Below, piece by piece: positions 44,447 through 55,165 of a DNA stretch of 64,000 bases. Location: contig NZ_CP011005.1 in the NCBI RefSeq assembly GCF_000950575.1, forward strand, positions 682,001 through 746,000. The letters are read 5' to 3'. The stretch is from Psychromicrobium lacuslunae. Lineage in GTDB: Bacteria > Actinomycetota > Actinomycetes > Actinomycetales > Micrococcaceae. The stretch's first letter is position 1, and every line of letters starts with the position of its first letter. Made by a program: the position numbers and the translations under genes. Below the pieces are notes generated by a model, which worked only from the letters and a program-made list of their open reading frames with translations, ran no database searches and was not told the origin of the DNA.

Positions 44447-44893
44447 ATGACCCAACAAATCGCACCACTCAGCGCCGAGACCAGCCAATACCTCGATTCG
44501 ATGCGGGGGTGGATTGCCGGGCACCTCCCTGAGGAGAGTCGCGCCGAGTTCGCTTCTTCGGGCGTCAAGCTCCAAGTGTTGGCGGCAATGTTGAACAATG
44601 GCTGGGTCGGGCCGGAGAACACCTGGGAGCTTCACGCCATGGGGGCTGTCTTTGGGGATGCTCTGGCGCAGGAACTTGAGCTTGAGTGGGTACAGGTTAG
44701 CGATGAATATGGCACGGATCCGGCGGTCCGAGTGCCCGGTAGCACGGTGCTCAGCTTTCCACTCACGATCATTGCCAAAAGAGTTGAGCAACAGAGCATG
44801 GGGGATGTGTACGAGTTGTTTGGTGCCGCCATGCAGGGCATCCTCGACGCTGCTCACAGGGCAGATGCCGATACCGGGCAAGCAGGACAGTAG
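44447..44893 (+). CDS. DUF3806 family protein
   Basis: A 148-aa protein of unknown function. The family segment is WELHAMGAVFGDALAQELELEWVQVSDEYGTDPAVRVPGSTVLSFP, probably a small alpha/beta fold. TAATCT (44434-44439) lies 7 nt before the ATG (leaderless). Its stop overlaps the GTG of the NUDIX gene by one base. Confidence 0.75.
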   Translation: MTQQIAPLSAETSQYLDSMRGWIAGHLPEESRAEFASSGVKLQVLAAMLNNGWVGPENTWELHAMGAVFGDALAQELELEWVQVSDEYGTDPAVRVPGSTVLSFPLTIIAKRVEQQSMGDVYELFGAAMQGILDAAHRADADTGQAGQ

Positions 44894-45462
44894 TGCGAGA
44901 TGACGTGGAAGTCGAACCTCGCTGGCACACTACCGGACAGCAGGAGCTTTACCGTGGCTGGATGACTTTGACCGGGCATACCGTGCTGCTGCCGGATGGC
45001 AGCAGCACCAGCTACGAGGTGGATAGCAGCGTGCCGTTTGCCGTCGCTACGCTGATCTACGACGGTGAGCAGGTTTTCCTGAGCCGGCAATATCGGTATC
45101 CCATTGACCAGTGGATCTACGACCTTCCGGGAGGCGGCGGTGAACTGGGGGAGGAACCAGTGGAGGCCGCGCGTCGAGAGGTGGAGGAAGAGCTTGGCCT
45201 GATTCCCGAAAATCTGCGACCTTTACATGTGTTTTTCTCCAATCCAGCGCGGGCTGCTTGGCCAACCCATCTCTTTTTCAGTACTTCGGTCTCCCAGGGG
45301 CAAGCGCAGAATGATCCGATCGAGCAGGTTCGATTGGCCAGGATGACGCTCGAGGAGCTTGATTTACTGATTTTCCAGCGAAAGATTATTGATCCGTCAT
45401 TATTGGTGGCGCGCACCATGGCAGCGGCAACCGGATTGATGCCCGTGGTGCGGTCGTGGTGA
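44893..45462 (+). CDS. NUDIX hydrolase (ADP-ribose pyrophosphatase-like)
   Basis: A 189-aa pyrophosphohydrolase. The NUDIX box GGGGELGEEPVEAARREVEEELG is complete (about residues 82-104) and preceded by YRYPIDQWIYDLPGG, as in ADP-ribose pyrophosphatases. The true substrate is not determined. GTG 44893 overlaps the stop of the DUF3806 gene, suggesting coupled translation. Confidence 0.9.
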   Translation: MRDDVEVEPRWHTTGQQELYRGWMTLTGHTVLLPDGSSTSYEVDSSVPFAVATLIYDGEQVFLSRQYRYPIDQWIYDLPGGGGELGEEPVEAARREVEEELGLIPENLRPLHVFFSNPARAAWPTHLFFSTSVSQGQAQNDPIEQVRLARMTLEELDLLIFQRKIIDPSLLVARTMAAATGLMPVVRSW

Positions 45463-45560
45463 CTCACTCGAGTTCACTCCCACGTCTCAGTTGAAGTCAC
45501 TAAACATCCCTCCTGGGACTGATGTCGGCTCCGCCCGGCTCGCATAGAGTTATTTCCATC

Positions 45561-48080
45561 ATGAGCAGCCAAAAGACGATGCCGAGCCGCGCCGAAACGA
45601 AGAACACCGCCCGGCTCGTGGCGATCTCCGACGCCAAACGACAGCTTTCAGAATCTGGCGATGATCTGATCACCAGTGGGCTGACCGAAGCCCAAGTAGC
45701 CCGGCGTCTTTCGCTGGGGCTGGATAATGCGGTTCCGAATGAATCCAGTCGGAGTATCGCGCAGATTTTGCGGGCTAATCTGGTCACGCTTTTCAACATT
45801 GTGCTCGGTGCTTGCTTCATTGTGGTGCTGCTGGTCGGCGAATGGAAAGACGCGCTGTTCGGCGTCATTGTGATTGCCAATGCGGCGATCGGGGTGATTC
45901 AGGAATATCGCGCCAAGCGCACCCTAGACCGCTTGGCGGTGCTGAACGCGCCGCACGCCCGGGTGCTCCGGCAGGGCACGGACGGCCAGAGCAGCCCCAG
46001 GGAAGTCGCCGTCGCTGAGGTGGTCTATCAGGACGTGCTGGTGCTACGCACCGGCGATCAAATTCCGGCCGATGCCGAAGTGCTCAGCGTTGAGGGCTTG
46101 GAAGTCGACGAATCACTGCTGACCGGTGAATCCGACCCGATCGATAAGCAGCCCGGCGACGAGGTGCTCTCCGGCTCGGCGGTGGTTTCCGGCTCCGGCA
46201 CAGCCCGGGTGCAACGCATTGGCGTAGAATCTTTCGCCTCGAAGCTGACCGCCGAGGCTAAGCGTTTCTCGATGGTCAATTCCGAGATTCGGAACTCTAT
46301 TAATAAGATCGTGCTCTACATCACCTGGGCGCTCGTTCCGTTAGTGCTGCTGGTGATCAACGGTCAGATGCAAGCCAAGGGTGGCTGGGCGCACGCCTTT
46401 GAAAGCGGGGCCTGGAAAGAAGCAGTTGTCTCGGCGGTCGCCTCCATTGTGGCGATGATCCCGGAAGGTCTGGTATTGCTGACCAGCATTTCCTTTGGCC
46501 TGGCCGCCGTCACGCTGGCCCGCCGCCAAGTGCTGGTGCAAGAGCTCCCGGCAGTCGAAGGCCTAGCTAGGGTGGACATTGTCTGCCTGGACAAGACCGG
46601 CACGCTCACCGAGGGCGAGATTATTTTTGATGCCGAGTATCTGCTCAACGAGCAGGCCGGCTGGCGGCAGGTCCTCGGCTGGATCGGTGCTGACGAGAAC
46701 GCCAACGCCACCGCCGCCTGCTTGCGCCCGCAATACACCGCTGCCACCGTGCAACCGGACCTCAAGGTGCCATTCAATAGTGCGCGCAAATGGAGCGCCT
46801 TAAGTTTTGCCGCGACCGAAGGCGCCGAGCAGCCCCAAGGGAGCTGGGTTTTCGGCGCGCCGGAGATGGTGCTGAACCACGACGTCGAAAGCCACCAAGC
46901 CACGCTAGCCCAAGCGGGTGAACTGGCAGAGCAGGGCCTGCGAGCCCTGATTCTGGCGCACAGTGCACAGCCCCTAAGCGCTGAAGAATTACCCGCAGAC
47001 CTGCAAGCGGTAGCGATTCTGACCTTCCGTGAGAAGGTCCGCCCTGATGCTTCCGAAACGCTTGCCTACTTCCGCGAGCAAGAGGTTAGCCTTCGGGTGA
47101 TCTCCGGCGACAACCCACGCACCGTGGCAGCGGTGGCCCGCGAAGTCGGCTTCGAGAACGTCGGCCAAGGCTACGATGCCCGGCAACTACCGGAGGACAT
47201 CGACGAGCTGGGCGAGGTACTCGAACGGGAGCAAGTGCTGGGTCGGGTCACCCCGGAACAGAAGAAAGCGATTGTGCTCGCACTGCAAAAACGCGGTCAC
47301 GTGGTGGCGATGACCGGTGACGGGGTGAACGACGCGCTCGCCTTGAAGAATGCTGATATTGGTATTGCGATGGGCTCAGGTGCTGCAGCGACCAAGGCGG
47401 TGGCCAGACTGGTATTGCTCGATGGGCAGTTCTCCCGGATGCCTGGCGTGGTGGCCGAAGGCCGTCGGGTGATTGCCAACGTGGAGCGGGTGGCTAATCT
47501 GTTCCTGACCAAGACTGCGTACGCGATCATCATCTCGCTGTTCATTGGCATAGTGCTCTGGCAATACCCCTTCCTTCCTCGCCAGCTATCGATCATTTCT
47601 TCGCTCACCATTGGTATTCCGGCCTTCTTCCTCGCGCTTTTGCCGAATAAGCGGCGTTACCAGCCCGGTTTCCTGCGCCGAGTGCTGCTTTTCTCGGTAC
47701 CCACCGGAGCGATTATCGCCGCCTGTATTGTGGCGATTTACAGCTTCTCCCGGGCGTTCCCAGACCCCGCGCTGAGCGCAGATGCGCAGATCGAGGCAAG
47801 CCGTACGGCCACTACGGCAGCGGTATTGCTGATCGCGCTTTGGGTGCTCGGCACCTTGGCCCGGCCATTCGACCGTTGGCGGGCTGCGGTGGTCGCGGCC
47901 ATGCTCCTCGGTTTGGTGTTGGTGCTCGCGGTGCCTTTTGCCCGCGACTTCTTCGCGCTACAGGTGCCGACTGGCACCTTACTGGCGGGTACCATTGGAA
48001 TAGTTGTTCTAGGCTGTGCGGCGGTTGAAATTCTCTACCGAATCCTCAAACGCCGTGGTGCCGTCTCGGAAAGGGAGTAG
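45561..48080 (+). CDS. cation-translocating P-type ATPase (CtpE-like)
   Basis: An ATP-driven cation pump of the P-type family, 839 aa. It has N-terminal LTEAQVARRLSLGLDN, the actuator loop LLTGESDPI (about residue 184), transmembrane PEGLVLLTSISFGL, the phosphorylated Asp in DKTGTLTEGE (about 343), hinge MTGDGVNDALALKNADIGIAMG (about 584) and six C-terminal helices. The pattern is closest to CtpE, the Ca2+ transporter of mycobacteria; the ion is inferred. ATG 45561 is preferred over 45522 because TAGAGT (45545-45550) lies 10 nt upstream. Confidence 0.9.
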   Translation: MSSQKTMPSRAETKNTARLVAISDAKRQLSESGDDLITSGLTEAQVARRLSLGLDNAVPNESSRSIAQILRANLVTLFNIVLGACFIVVLLVGEWKDALFGVIVIANAAIGVIQEYRAKRTLDRLAVLNAPHARVLRQGTDGQSSPREVAVAEVVYQDVLVLRTGDQIPADAEVLSVEGLEVDESLLTGESDPIDKQPGDEVLSGSAVVSGSGTARVQRIGVESFASKLTAEAKRFSMVNSEIRNSINKIVLYITWALVPLVLLVINGQMQAKGGWAHAFESGAWKEAVVSAVASIVAMIPEGLVLLTSISFGLAAVTLARRQVLVQELPAVEGLARVDIVCLDKTGTLTEGEIIFDAEYLLNEQAGWRQVLGWIGADENANATAACLRPQYTAATVQPDLKVPFNSARKWSALSFAATEGAEQPQGSWVFGAPEMVLNHDVESHQATLAQAGELAEQGLRALILAHSAQPLSAEELPADLQAVAILTFREKVRPDASETLAYFREQEVSLRVISGDNPRTVAAVAREVGFENVGQGYDARQLPEDIDELGEVLEREQVLGRVTPEQKKAIVLALQKRGHVVAMTGDGVNDALALKNADIGIAMGSGAAATKAVARLVLLDGQFSRMPGVVAEGRRVIANVERVANLFLTKTAYAIIISLFIGIVLWQYPFLPRQLSIISSLTIGIPAFFLALLPNKRRYQPGFLRRVLLFSVPTGAIIAACIVAIYSFSRAFPDPALSADAQIEASRTATTAAVLLIALWVLGTLARPFDRWRAAVVAAMLLGLVLVLAVPFARDFFALQVPTGTLLAGTIGIVVLGCAAVEILYRILKRRGAVSERE

Positions 48081-48095
48081 TTGCGCGCGGCGCTT

Positions 48096-48113
48096 AGTTA
48101 GGAGCGCCTAACT
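48096..48113. promoter_or_regulatory. inverted repeat upstream of acnA
   Basis: AGTTAGG, loop AGCG, CCTAACT: a perfect 7-bp inverted repeat between the P-type ATPase stop and acnA. It may be a short terminator-like hairpin or an operator. The TTAGG/CCTAA half-sites recall DtxR/IdeR boxes, but the spacing is shorter than that consensus. Confidence 0.4.
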
Positions 48114-48166
48114 GGCAACTGGACCCCCTCGAGACAAAGATAAAAGCGAGGCGAGAGGAGACTGTA

Positions 48167-51037
48167 GTGACTTCTACAGCGGGGAATACAGGTAATACAG
48201 ACAGCTTCGGATCCAAGGGCGTTCTAGATGTCGCCGGGACCGAATATGAGATTTTTCGTTTGAATGCCGTTGAAGGAGCGAAAAGCCTGCCCTTCAGCCT
48301 GAAGGTATTGCTGGAAAACCTGTTGCGCACCGAAGATGGTGCGAACATCACCGCGGATCACGTCCGCGCATTGGCTAATTGGGATCCCAGTGCCCAGCCC
48401 AACACCGAAATTCAATTCACCCCGGCCCGGGTGATTATGCAGGACTTCACCGGCGTGCCCTGCGTGGTCGACTTGGCCACCATGCGTGAAGCCGTCAAGG
48501 AGCTCGGTGGTGACCCGACCCGGGTCAACCCCCTAGCACCCGCCGAACTGGTGATCGACCACTCGGTGCAGATCGACGTCTTTGGCAACGCTGGCGCGCT
48601 AGAGCGCAATATGGAGATCGAATACCAGCGTAACGGCGAGCGCTACCAGTTCCTGCGTTGGGGCCAGACCGCTTTTGACGACTTCAAGGTCGTCCCGCCG
48701 GGAACCGGCATCGTGCACCAGGTGAACATTGAATACCTGGCTCGCACCGTCATGACTCGCGAGGTAGATGGCAAGCTGCGCGCTTACCCGGACACCTGCG
48801 TTGGCACCGACTCCCACACCACCATGGTCAACGGCCTGGGCGTGCTGGGCTGGGGCGTCGGCGGCATTGAAGCCGAGGCAGCGATGCTCGGCCAGCCAGT
48901 GTCGATGTTGATCCCGCGCGTTGTCGGCTTCAAGCTGACCGGTGGCATCCCCGCCGGCGCGACCGCTACCGACGTCGTACTGACCATTACCGAGATGCTG
49001 CGTAAGCACGGTGTGGTCGGCAAGTTCGTGGAATTCTACGGCGACGGCGTGGCCGCTGTGCCGTTGGCAAACCGGGCCACCATCGGCAATATGAGCCCGG
49101 AATTCGGTTCCACCGCGGCAATGTTCCCGATTGATCAGGTCACCCTTGACTACCTGCGCTTGACCGGTCGCTCCGAGGAGAGCTTGGCGCTGGTGGAGGC
49201 TTACAGCAAGGAACAGGGCCTCTGGCACGATCCTTCGCACGAGCCGAAGTTCTCCGAGTACTTGGAACTGGATCTTTCCACCGTGGTGCCCTCGATCTCC
49301 GGACCGAAGCGCCCGCAGGACCGCATTCAACTCAGCGACGCCAAGGAGCAGTTCCGCAAGGATCTGCACAACTACGTCAAGCCGGTTGCCGATGATGGCA
49401 GCGTTGACGAGGCACTGGAGGAGAGCTTCCCGGCTTCCGATTCGCCGTCCTTCGCCGCCGACGCGAACAGCCACGTGCATGACAGTGCTCGGCCGATGAA
49501 TAAGGAAACTCTCTCCGCAGCGAATGGCGCTTTCGGCCGTCCCTCGAAGCCCGCCCCGGTGACGCTTTCCGACGGTCGTCAGTTCGAACTCGACCACGGC
49601 GCGGTGACCATCTCCTCGATCACCTCCTGCACCAATACCTCGAATCCCTCGGTGATGTTGGCGGCAGCGCTGCTGGCGCGCAATGCCGTCGATAAAGGCC
49701 TGACCTCGAAGCCGTGGGTGAAGACCTCGCTGGCTCCGGGTTCCAAGGTGGTCACCGACTACTACGACAAGTCGGGACTGACCCCATACCTCGAGAAGCT
49801 CGGCTTCTACCTGGTGGGTTATGGCTGCGCCACTTGCATCGGTAACTCCGGACCCTTGGAACCGGAGATTTCCGAGGCCATTCAGTCAAACGACTTGGCT
49901 GTCACCGCGGTGCTTTCCGGTAACCGTAACTTCGAAGGCCGCATCCAGCCCGACGTGAAGATGAACTACTTGGCTTCGCCGCCGCTGGTCATCGCTTATG
50001 CCTTGGCCGGTTCGATGGACTTTGACTTCGATACCGATCCGCTCGGCACCGATGACTCCGGTAAGGAAATCTTCCTCAAGGACATCTGGCCGACGCCGAC
50101 CGAAGTTCAGTCGGTGATCGACTCCTCGGTTGATCAGGACATGTTCATCTCCAGCTACGCTTCAGTGTTTGAGGGCGACGATCGCTGGAAGGCGCTCTCG
50201 ACTCCTGAGGGCGACACCTTTGCTTGGGCGGAGGATTCCACCTACGTGCGGAAGCCACCGTACTTCGAGGGCATGAAGGCGCAGCCGGAACCGGTTTCGG
50301 ACATTACCGGTGCCCGGGTGCTGGCCAAACTGGGCGATTCGGTCACCACCGACCACATTTCTCCGGCCGGTTCCTTCAAGTCGGACAGCCCGGCCGGTAA
50401 GTACCTGCTGGAGCATGGCGTGGACCGCAAGGACTTCAACTCCTACGGCTCGCGGCGTGGCAACCACGAAGTGATGATCCGCGGCACCTTCGCGAACATC
50501 CGTTTGCGGAACCAGCTGCTCGCCGATGCTAACGAGGGCAATGGCGTTGAGGGTGGCTTCACCCGCGACTTTACCCTCGACGGCGGTCCGCAGTCGACCA
50601 TCTACGACGCCTCGGTGAACTACCTGGCCGCTGGCACCCCGCTGGTGGTGCTGGCCGGTAAGGAATACGGTTCGGGCTCCTCGCGTGACTGGGCAGCCAA
50701 GGGCACCGCGCTGCTCGGCGTCAAAGCAGTTATCGCCGAAAGCTACGAGCGTATTCACCGCTCGAACCTGATCGGCATGGGCGTGCTGCCGCTGCAGTTC
50801 CCGGAAGGCGAGAACGCTGCCACCCTGGGCTTGGACGGCACCGAGTCCTTCTCGGTTGAGGGCGTTACCGCTCTGAACGAGGGAACCACTCCGAAGACGC
50901 TCAAGGTCACCGCGACCAAGGAAGACGGCAGCACCAAGTCCTTCGACGCTGTGGTCCGCATCGACACCCCAGGTGAAGCCGATTACTACCGTAACGGCGG
51001 CATCCTGCAGTACGTGCTGCGGCAGATCTCCGCGTAG
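48167..51037 (+). CDS. acnA: aconitate hydratase A
   Basis: TCA-cycle enzyme interconverting citrate and isocitrate via a [4Fe-4S] cluster. The 956-aa protein is of the long AcnA/IRP type with the cluster Cys in [14 protein letters not shown] (about residue 487) and [12 protein letters not shown] (553, 556). The large N-terminal domain has [20 protein letters not shown] and the C-terminal swivel domain [19 protein letters not shown] 48167 is supported by GAGGAG about 9 nt upstream. A clear terminator follows at 51048-51090. Confidence 0.97.
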   Translation: MTSTAGNTGNTDSFGSKGVLDVAGTEYEIFRLNAVEGAKSLPFSLKVLLENLLRTEDGANITADHVRALANWDPSAQPNTEIQFTPARVIMQDFTGVPCVVDLATMREAVKELGGDPTRVNPLAPAELVIDHSVQIDVFGNAGALERNMEIEYQRNGERYQFLRWGQTAFDDFKVVPPGTGIVHQVNIEYLARTVMTREVDGKLRAYPDTCVGTDSHTTMVNGLGVLGWGVGGIEAEAAMLGQPVSMLIPRVVGFKLTGGIPAGATATDVVLTITEMLRKHGVVGKFVEFYGDGVAAVPLANRATIGNMSPEFGSTAAMFPIDQVTLDYLRLTGRSEESLALVEAYSKEQGLWHDPSHEPKFSEYLELDLSTVVPSISGPKRPQDRIQLSDAKEQFRKDLHNYVKPVADDGSVDEALEESFPASDSPSFAADANSHVHDSARPMNKETLSAANGAFGRPSKPAPVTLSDGRQFELDHGAVTISSITSCTNTSNPSVMLAAALLARNAVDKGLTSKPWVKTSLAPGSKVVTDYYDKSGLTPYLEKLGFYLVGYGCATCIGNSGPLEPEISEAIQSNDLAVTAVLSGNRNFEGRIQPDVKMNYLASPPLVIAYALAGSMDFDFDTDPLGTDDSGKEIFLKDIWPTPTEVQSVIDSSVDQDMFISSYASVFEGDDRWKALSTPEGDTFAWAEDSTYVRKPPYFEGMKAQPEPVSDITGARVLAKLGDSVTTDHISPAGSFKSDSPAGKYLLEHGVDRKDFNSYGSRRGNHEVMIRGTFANIRLRNQLLADANEGNGVEGGFTRDFTLDGGPQSTIYDASVNYLAAGTPLVVLAGKEYGSGSSRDWAAKGTALLGVKAVIAESYERIHRSNLIGMGVLPLQFPEGENAATLGLDGTESFSVEGVTALNEGTTPKTLKVTATKEDGSTKSFDAVVRIDTPGEADYYRNGGILQYVLRQISA

Positions 51038-51047
51038 GGCTTTACCG

Positions 51048-51090
51048 AAGGGCTCCGCCCGCCGTCCACAGTGACGGTGGCGGAGCCCTT
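51048..51090 (+). terminator. rho-independent terminator of acnA
   Basis: AAGGGCTCCGCC (51048-51059) pairs with GGCGGAGCCCTT (51079-51090), with an inner CCGTC/GACGG stem. It is followed by TTTCGCGTT. It starts 11 nt after the acnA stop. Confidence 0.88.
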
Positions 51091-51118
51091 TCGCGTTCCC
51101 CCAGCGATTCCCTCGCGC

Positions 51119-51184
51119 GAGTTCGCGGTTTAGTCACAAATTCGTCAGTAATTACTAGCGAATCCGAGAGAAAACCACGAACTC
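51119..51184. repeat. 66-bp palindromic intergenic repeat, family A copy 3
   Basis: Same orientation and length as 1811-1876, with the same GAGTTCGCGGTTTAGT start and CAGTAATTACTAGCGAATCC centre. The left inner arm has diverged (ACAAATTCG instead of CTCGGATTCG), so its hairpin is weaker. It lies between the acnA terminator and the GyrI-like gene. Confidence 0.85.
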
Positions 51185-51205
51185 AGCGAGGAATCGGACG
51201 GACCC

Positions 51206-51496
51206 TTGGAAGTTTGCTTACCGATCCAGGAACTGCCGGCCCAACTCGTCAGCGGCCACATTGCCCCCCACGATCCAGAGGTTAGGGCCTACGCTTTGGC
51301 CGGCGAAAGTTTCGCCTCGGTAGAGGTCAGCGGCGCGGAGACTTCTTATCCAGCGATCCTGGCCGCCTATGACCAAGTGTGTGAGTGGATTGAGAACGAA
51401 GGCAAACAACGGGTGGGCCGGCCGCGGGAGACCTGGCACGCCTTGCCCTGGGCGGAAGAACCGGCCAGAATGACTATTTCCTGGCCCTACGCTTAG
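51206..51496 (+). CDS. GyrI-like effector-binding domain protein, probable fragment
   Basis: A 96-aa frame resembling the C-terminal half of a GyrI/AraC effector-binding domain (VEVSGAETSYPAILAAYDQVCEWIEN, GRPRETWHALPWAEEPARMTISWPYA). It starts at a TTG without a clear ribosome-binding site and lies 22 nt after a palindromic repeat. It is therefore either a very short free-standing domain or the remains of a longer gene whose 5' part has been lost. Confidence 0.55.
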   Translation: MEVCLPIQELPAQLVSGHIAPHDPEVRAYALAGESFASVEVSGAETSYPAILAAYDQVCEWIENEGKQRVGRPRETWHALPWAEEPARMTISWPYA

Positions 51497-51611
51497 CCAT
51501 AAAGTAGTCGGCAAAGGGCTGCGGCTTGAACACCATACGGCAGTCCTTTGTCGGCTCGGCGACGAACTAGCAGTAGAATCGAAGCTGCAGAGGGATAGAA
51601 AGTGAGGATCA

Positions 51612-53597
51612 ATGGGACTTCTGGAGACTATCCAGCATCCGGCTGATCTAGCTCGGCTTAGCGATGAGCAGATGACTCAGCTCGCGCAGGAGATCAGAGA
51701 TTTCTTAATCAGCAATGTCGCCCAGACCGGCGGTCATCTTGGCCCCAATCTCGGGGTCGTCGAACTGACCCTGGCGATCCATCGAATCTTCGACTCGCCG
51801 AGGGACTCTATTGTTTTTGATACCGGCCATCAATCGTATGTGCACAAACTTGTCACCGGTCGGCAGGACTTTTCCACGCTACGCCAGCAGGGCGGTTTGT
51901 CCGGTTACCCCGAGCGTGCCGAGTCGATTCACGACATCGTGGAATCCTCGCACGCTTCTTCCTCGCTCTCCTGGGCGGACGGTATTTCCCGCGCCCGGCA
52001 GCTGAACGGCGAAGGTGATCGCTACGTGGTGGCGGTGGTCGGTGACGGCGCGCTGACCGGCGGAATGACTTGGGAGGCACTCAATAATATTGCCGCTGAT
52101 AAGCACCGCCGTGTGGTGATTGTGGTCAATGACAACGGCCGCTCCTATGCTCCGACGGTTGGCGGCTTCGCCGATTATCTTCGCTCGCTGCGCCCCGCCA
52201 TTGATTCGGTGCGCACCCATAAGGCTTATGAAGAAACCCTGGACTGGACCAAGCAGAAACTGCAGCACGGCGGCGTCTTGGGCCAATTCATGTATAAATC
52301 TCTGCACGCCGCGAAAAAGGGCATTAAAGATTGGTGGGCACCTCAGGGGCTCTTTGACGATCTCGGCCTGAAATACATTGGCCCGGTGGACGGCCACGAC
52401 CAGAAGGCAATGGAGTCAGCGCTGCTGACCGCCAAGAACTATGCCGGGCCGGTGATCGTGCACGCGATGACCGATAAGGGCCGCGGTTATGCGCCCGCGC
52501 GCGCTCACGAAGAGGATCAGTTCCACGCGGTCGGCGTGATCAACCCGGAGACCGGTTTACCGCTCGGCGCGGAGAGCGCCAAGTCCTGGACCTCGGTGTT
52601 CGCCGAGGAGATCGCCGACATCGCCGATGAGCGAAAAGATTTGGTGGGCATTACCGGGGCAATGCTGATCCCGGTCGGACTGAACATTTTTGCCGAACGT
52701 CACCCGGAACGAGTTTTCGACGTCGGCATTGCCGAGCAGCACGCGCTAACCAGCGCCGCCGGGATGGCCTACGGTGGACTCCACCCCGTGGTGGCACTCT
52801 ACGCAACCTTCTTGAACCGAGCCTTTGACCAGTTGCTAATGGATGTCGCCCTGCACAAGGCCGGGGTCACCGTGGTGTTGGACCGGGCCGGGGTGACCGG
52901 TCCTGACGGGCCGAGCCATCACGGCATGTGGGATCTGTCGATGCTGCAGATCATCCCCGGGCTGCACTTGGCCGCCCCGCGTGATGCCACTCGGCTGCGC
53001 GAGGAATTACGTGAGGCTGTGCAGATTTCAGACGCGCCGTCGGTCCTGCGTTACTCGAGGGGGAACGTGGGAGCCGAGGTTGAGGCGATTGAGCGTCTCG
53101 AGGACGGCGTCGACGTGCTGGCGCGGCGGCCCTCTGGCTCGACCGAGAACGACGTACTAATCGTCTCGGTGGGCGCAATGAGTGAACTCGCCTTGCAGGT
53201 TTCCAATTTGATCGGTGCGCAGGGCATTTCCTCCACAGTGGTCGACCCGCGCTGGGTGCTGCCGGTACCGACGTCGATTATTGACTTGGCCGCTCAGCAC
53301 CGAATTGTGATCGTAATTGAGGACGGCGTACGAGCCGGCGGAGTGGGCTCTCGAATCCGGCAGGAAATGCGGGCCGCAGGTGTGGACACCGCGCTCAACG
53401 AGGTTGGTTTGCCGGTGGAGTTCCTGGCGCACGGTAGCCGCGGTGAGGTGCTGGAGCGAGTCGGGCTGACCGCCCGGCAAGTAGCGCACGACGTCGTTGG
53501 TCAAGTGCTGGGCACGAAGGTGCCGTTCGCTAGGCCGCTGCCGAGTGCCGATGGGGTTAGCGACCAGACGCATACCGGCCAGCTGCCCAAGTCATGA
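51612..53597 (+). CDS. dxs: 1-deoxy-D-xylulose-5-phosphate synthase
   Basis: First enzyme of the non-mevalonate (MEP) isoprenoid pathway; a thiamine-diphosphate enzyme condensing pyruvate and glyceraldehyde 3-phosphate. The 661-aa transketolase-like protein has [32 protein letters not shown], the TPP motif [16 protein letters not shown], and C-terminal [15 protein letters not shown] and [28 protein letters not shown] precedes the ATG. It overlaps the first DUF402 gene by ATGA. Confidence 0.97.
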   Translation: MGLLETIQHPADLARLSDEQMTQLAQEIRDFLISNVAQTGGHLGPNLGVVELTLAIHRIFDSPRDSIVFDTGHQSYVHKLVTGRQDFSTLRQQGGLSGYPERAESIHDIVESSHASSSLSWADGISRARQLNGEGDRYVVAVVGDGALTGGMTWEALNNIAADKHRRVVIVVNDNGRSYAPTVGGFADYLRSLRPAIDSVRTHKAYEETLDWTKQKLQHGGVLGQFMYKSLHAAKKGIKDWWAPQGLFDDLGLKYIGPVDGHDQKAMESALLTAKNYAGPVIVHAMTDKGRGYAPARAHEEDQFHAVGVINPETGLPLGAESAKSWTSVFAEEIADIADERKDLVGITGAMLIPVGLNIFAERHPERVFDVGIAEQHALTSAAGMAYGGLHPVVALYATFLNRAFDQLLMDVALHKAGVTVVLDRAGVTGPDGPSHHGMWDLSMLQIIPGLHLAAPRDATRLREELREAVQISDAPSVLRYSRGNVGAEVEAIERLEDGVDVLARRPSGSTENDVLIVSVGAMSELALQVSNLIGAQGISSTVVDPRWVLPVPTSIIDLAAQHRIVIVIEDGVRAGGVGSRIRQEMRAAGVDTALNEVGLPVEFLAHGSRGEVLERVGLTARQVAHDVVGQVLGTKVPFARPLPSADGVSDQTHTGQLPKS

Positions 53598-54238
53598 CAG
53601 AAAAAGCACAGGCTGGGGCTGCGGGAGGCAGTGCCACTGCGATGCCCGATGAGAGCGACGTCCGTGGCCAGCAGGTTTTCAGCCCGGTCCCAGGCGATTT
53701 AGTGGTGGCTCGCAACCGCAAATGGGACGGCTCGCCGCACTGGGTGGTACCGGGACGTTATCTGGGTTCCGATGAGTTCGGGCACTGGATCCACCAGCCC
53801 GCTGGGTCCTTTGTCTCAAAGCCCGGTTCGGGGTTCATCGCCGCTTCGCAGGCAGCACTTTTGGTGCCGTACTCGGGGGAGTGGGTGGCCACTTTTTATG
53901 ACGCCGCGCATCCCAATGGCTGCACACTTTACGTCGACCTGGTCACCGATATTGCCTGGGGAGCGCTCGACCGGGACAACGGCTGGGAACTCACGCTGAT
54001 CGATATGGATCTGGATGTAGTGACCGCGCGGGGCCGCACCTGGGTGGATGACGAAGACGAATTCGCTGAGCATCAAGTCCGGTACGGCTACCCAGCGGAG
54101 ATGATCACTGGTATCCAAGCTGAGTGTGATCGGATTTACGCCGAGGTGCTGGCCGGTCAAGCACCTTTCGATGGCCGAGAGGCCGTGTGGTTTGAACGGG
54201 CGGCTTCGACGGCTGATTGCAGTTCGAAGCCGGGGTAG
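53594..54238 (+). CDS. DUF402 family protein (copy 1)
   Basis: A 214-aa protein of the DUF402/FomD-like fold, a family that includes nucleoside phosphohydrolases. A disordered N-terminus is followed by the core ([68 protein letters not shown]) with the conserved acidic residues. It starts on the dxs stop. A paralogue follows after 70 nt. Confidence 0.85.
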   Translation: MTEKAQAGAAGGSATAMPDESDVRGQQVFSPVPGDLVVARNRKWDGSPHWVVPGRYLGSDEFGHWIHQPAGSFVSKPGSGFIAASQAALLVPYSGEWVATFYDAAHPNGCTLYVDLVTDIAWGALDRDNGWELTLIDMDLDVVTARGRTWVDDEDEFAEHQVRYGYPAEMITGIQAECDRIYAEVLAGQAPFDGREAVWFERAASTADCSSKPG

Positions 54239-54308
54239 CCGGACAGTTCGATCTCAAGACGAAGCATGCCATCGCGAGCGCCCGCCGCCTGTCGCTTAGG
54301 CTGAGGTA

Positions 54309-54902
54309 ATGGCTGCTGATCAATTTCCTGATTTCACTCAAATCGAACCCGGCACGCTGGTGGTGCTTCGTTATCGCAAATACAACGATTTTCCGCATTG
54401 GGTAGAGCCGCTGAGATTTCTCGGTGTAGATGAACTGGGTGCTTGGCTGTTCCGACCCAAGGGAAGCTTTATCTCGCGGCCGGACGGAGCGGCGTTTACA
54501 GATGCCGATGAGATCATCGCTGTCCCTAGTTCCGTAGATCATGTGGCGACGCTCCGACCGGAAACTATGATTGGCAAGTTCAGCATCTATGTCGACGTGG
54601 CTACCAATCTTTCGTGGAAACTTTGCTGGTTCGGCTGGGAGTTACACGCCATCGACATGGATCTCGATGTAATCAGTTTTGAAGAGACCGATGGGCCTCG
54701 TACGGCTATCAAAGATCAGGATGAGTTCGCGGAGCACCGAGTCGAATTCGGCTACCCCGCTGAGCTGGTCACCGAAATGGAGACGGCTGCCGATCGGATA
54801 CTGACGCAGGTTTTGGCTGCCGAGGGAGCTTTCGACGGCAGGGCCGGACGCTGGCTAGCGAAAGCGCGAGACGAAGCCGCCGAGTGGGATACGGCCGAGT
54901 AA
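54309..54902 (+). CDS. DUF402 family protein (copy 2)
   Basis: A 197-aa paralogue of the preceding gene with the same core (LVVLRYRKYNDFPHWVEPLRFLG, IYVDVATNLSW, LHAIDMDLDVISFE, DQDEFAEHRVEFGYPAELV), so it is probably a tandem duplication that has diverged. Unlike copy 1 it has its own promoter: TAGGCT (54297-54302) lies 6 nt before the ATG, implying leaderless expression. Confidence 0.85.
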   Translation: MAADQFPDFTQIEPGTLVVLRYRKYNDFPHWVEPLRFLGVDELGAWLFRPKGSFISRPDGAAFTDADEIIAVPSSVDHVATLRPETMIGKFSIYVDVATNLSWKLCWFGWELHAIDMDLDVISFEETDGPRTAIKDQDEFAEHRVEFGYPAELVTEMETAADRILTQVLAAEGAFDGRAGRWLAKARDEAAEWDTAE

Positions 54903-54944
54903 GAGCAGCACCACAACTGAGCAGCCGTACTGAATAGAGTCCTT

Positions 54945-55165
54945 CGGTGGGGCAAACCATCCCTCCCCACTGGAAGCCCCGATTCGGTGGGGGCTGCTAA
55001 TTGAAGAACCGATAGCGGGAGGCGGGTTCGGGGCGGGGCCCTCGCGGTGGGCCCACTGGCCGAGGGACCCGAAGCGAGGAACGAGCTTTGGGAAGGCCAA
55101 GGGGATAGCGCCTACCCCGCTCCCACCCCTCACCAGTTCGGGGCGGGGCCCTCGCGGGATAGGCT
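54945..55165 (+). repeat. about 220-bp GC-rich repeat element, family C copy 2, ending in the aldo/keto reductase promoter
   Basis: Homologous along its length to 2335-2555 and in the same orientation relative to the gene behind it. Internal TTCGGGGCGGGGCCCTCG copies occur near 55028 and 55137, and conserved GCGAGGAACGAGCT and GGGGATAGCG lie between. It ends with TAGGCT (55160-55165), a -10 box 7 nt before the ATG. Confidence 0.85.
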
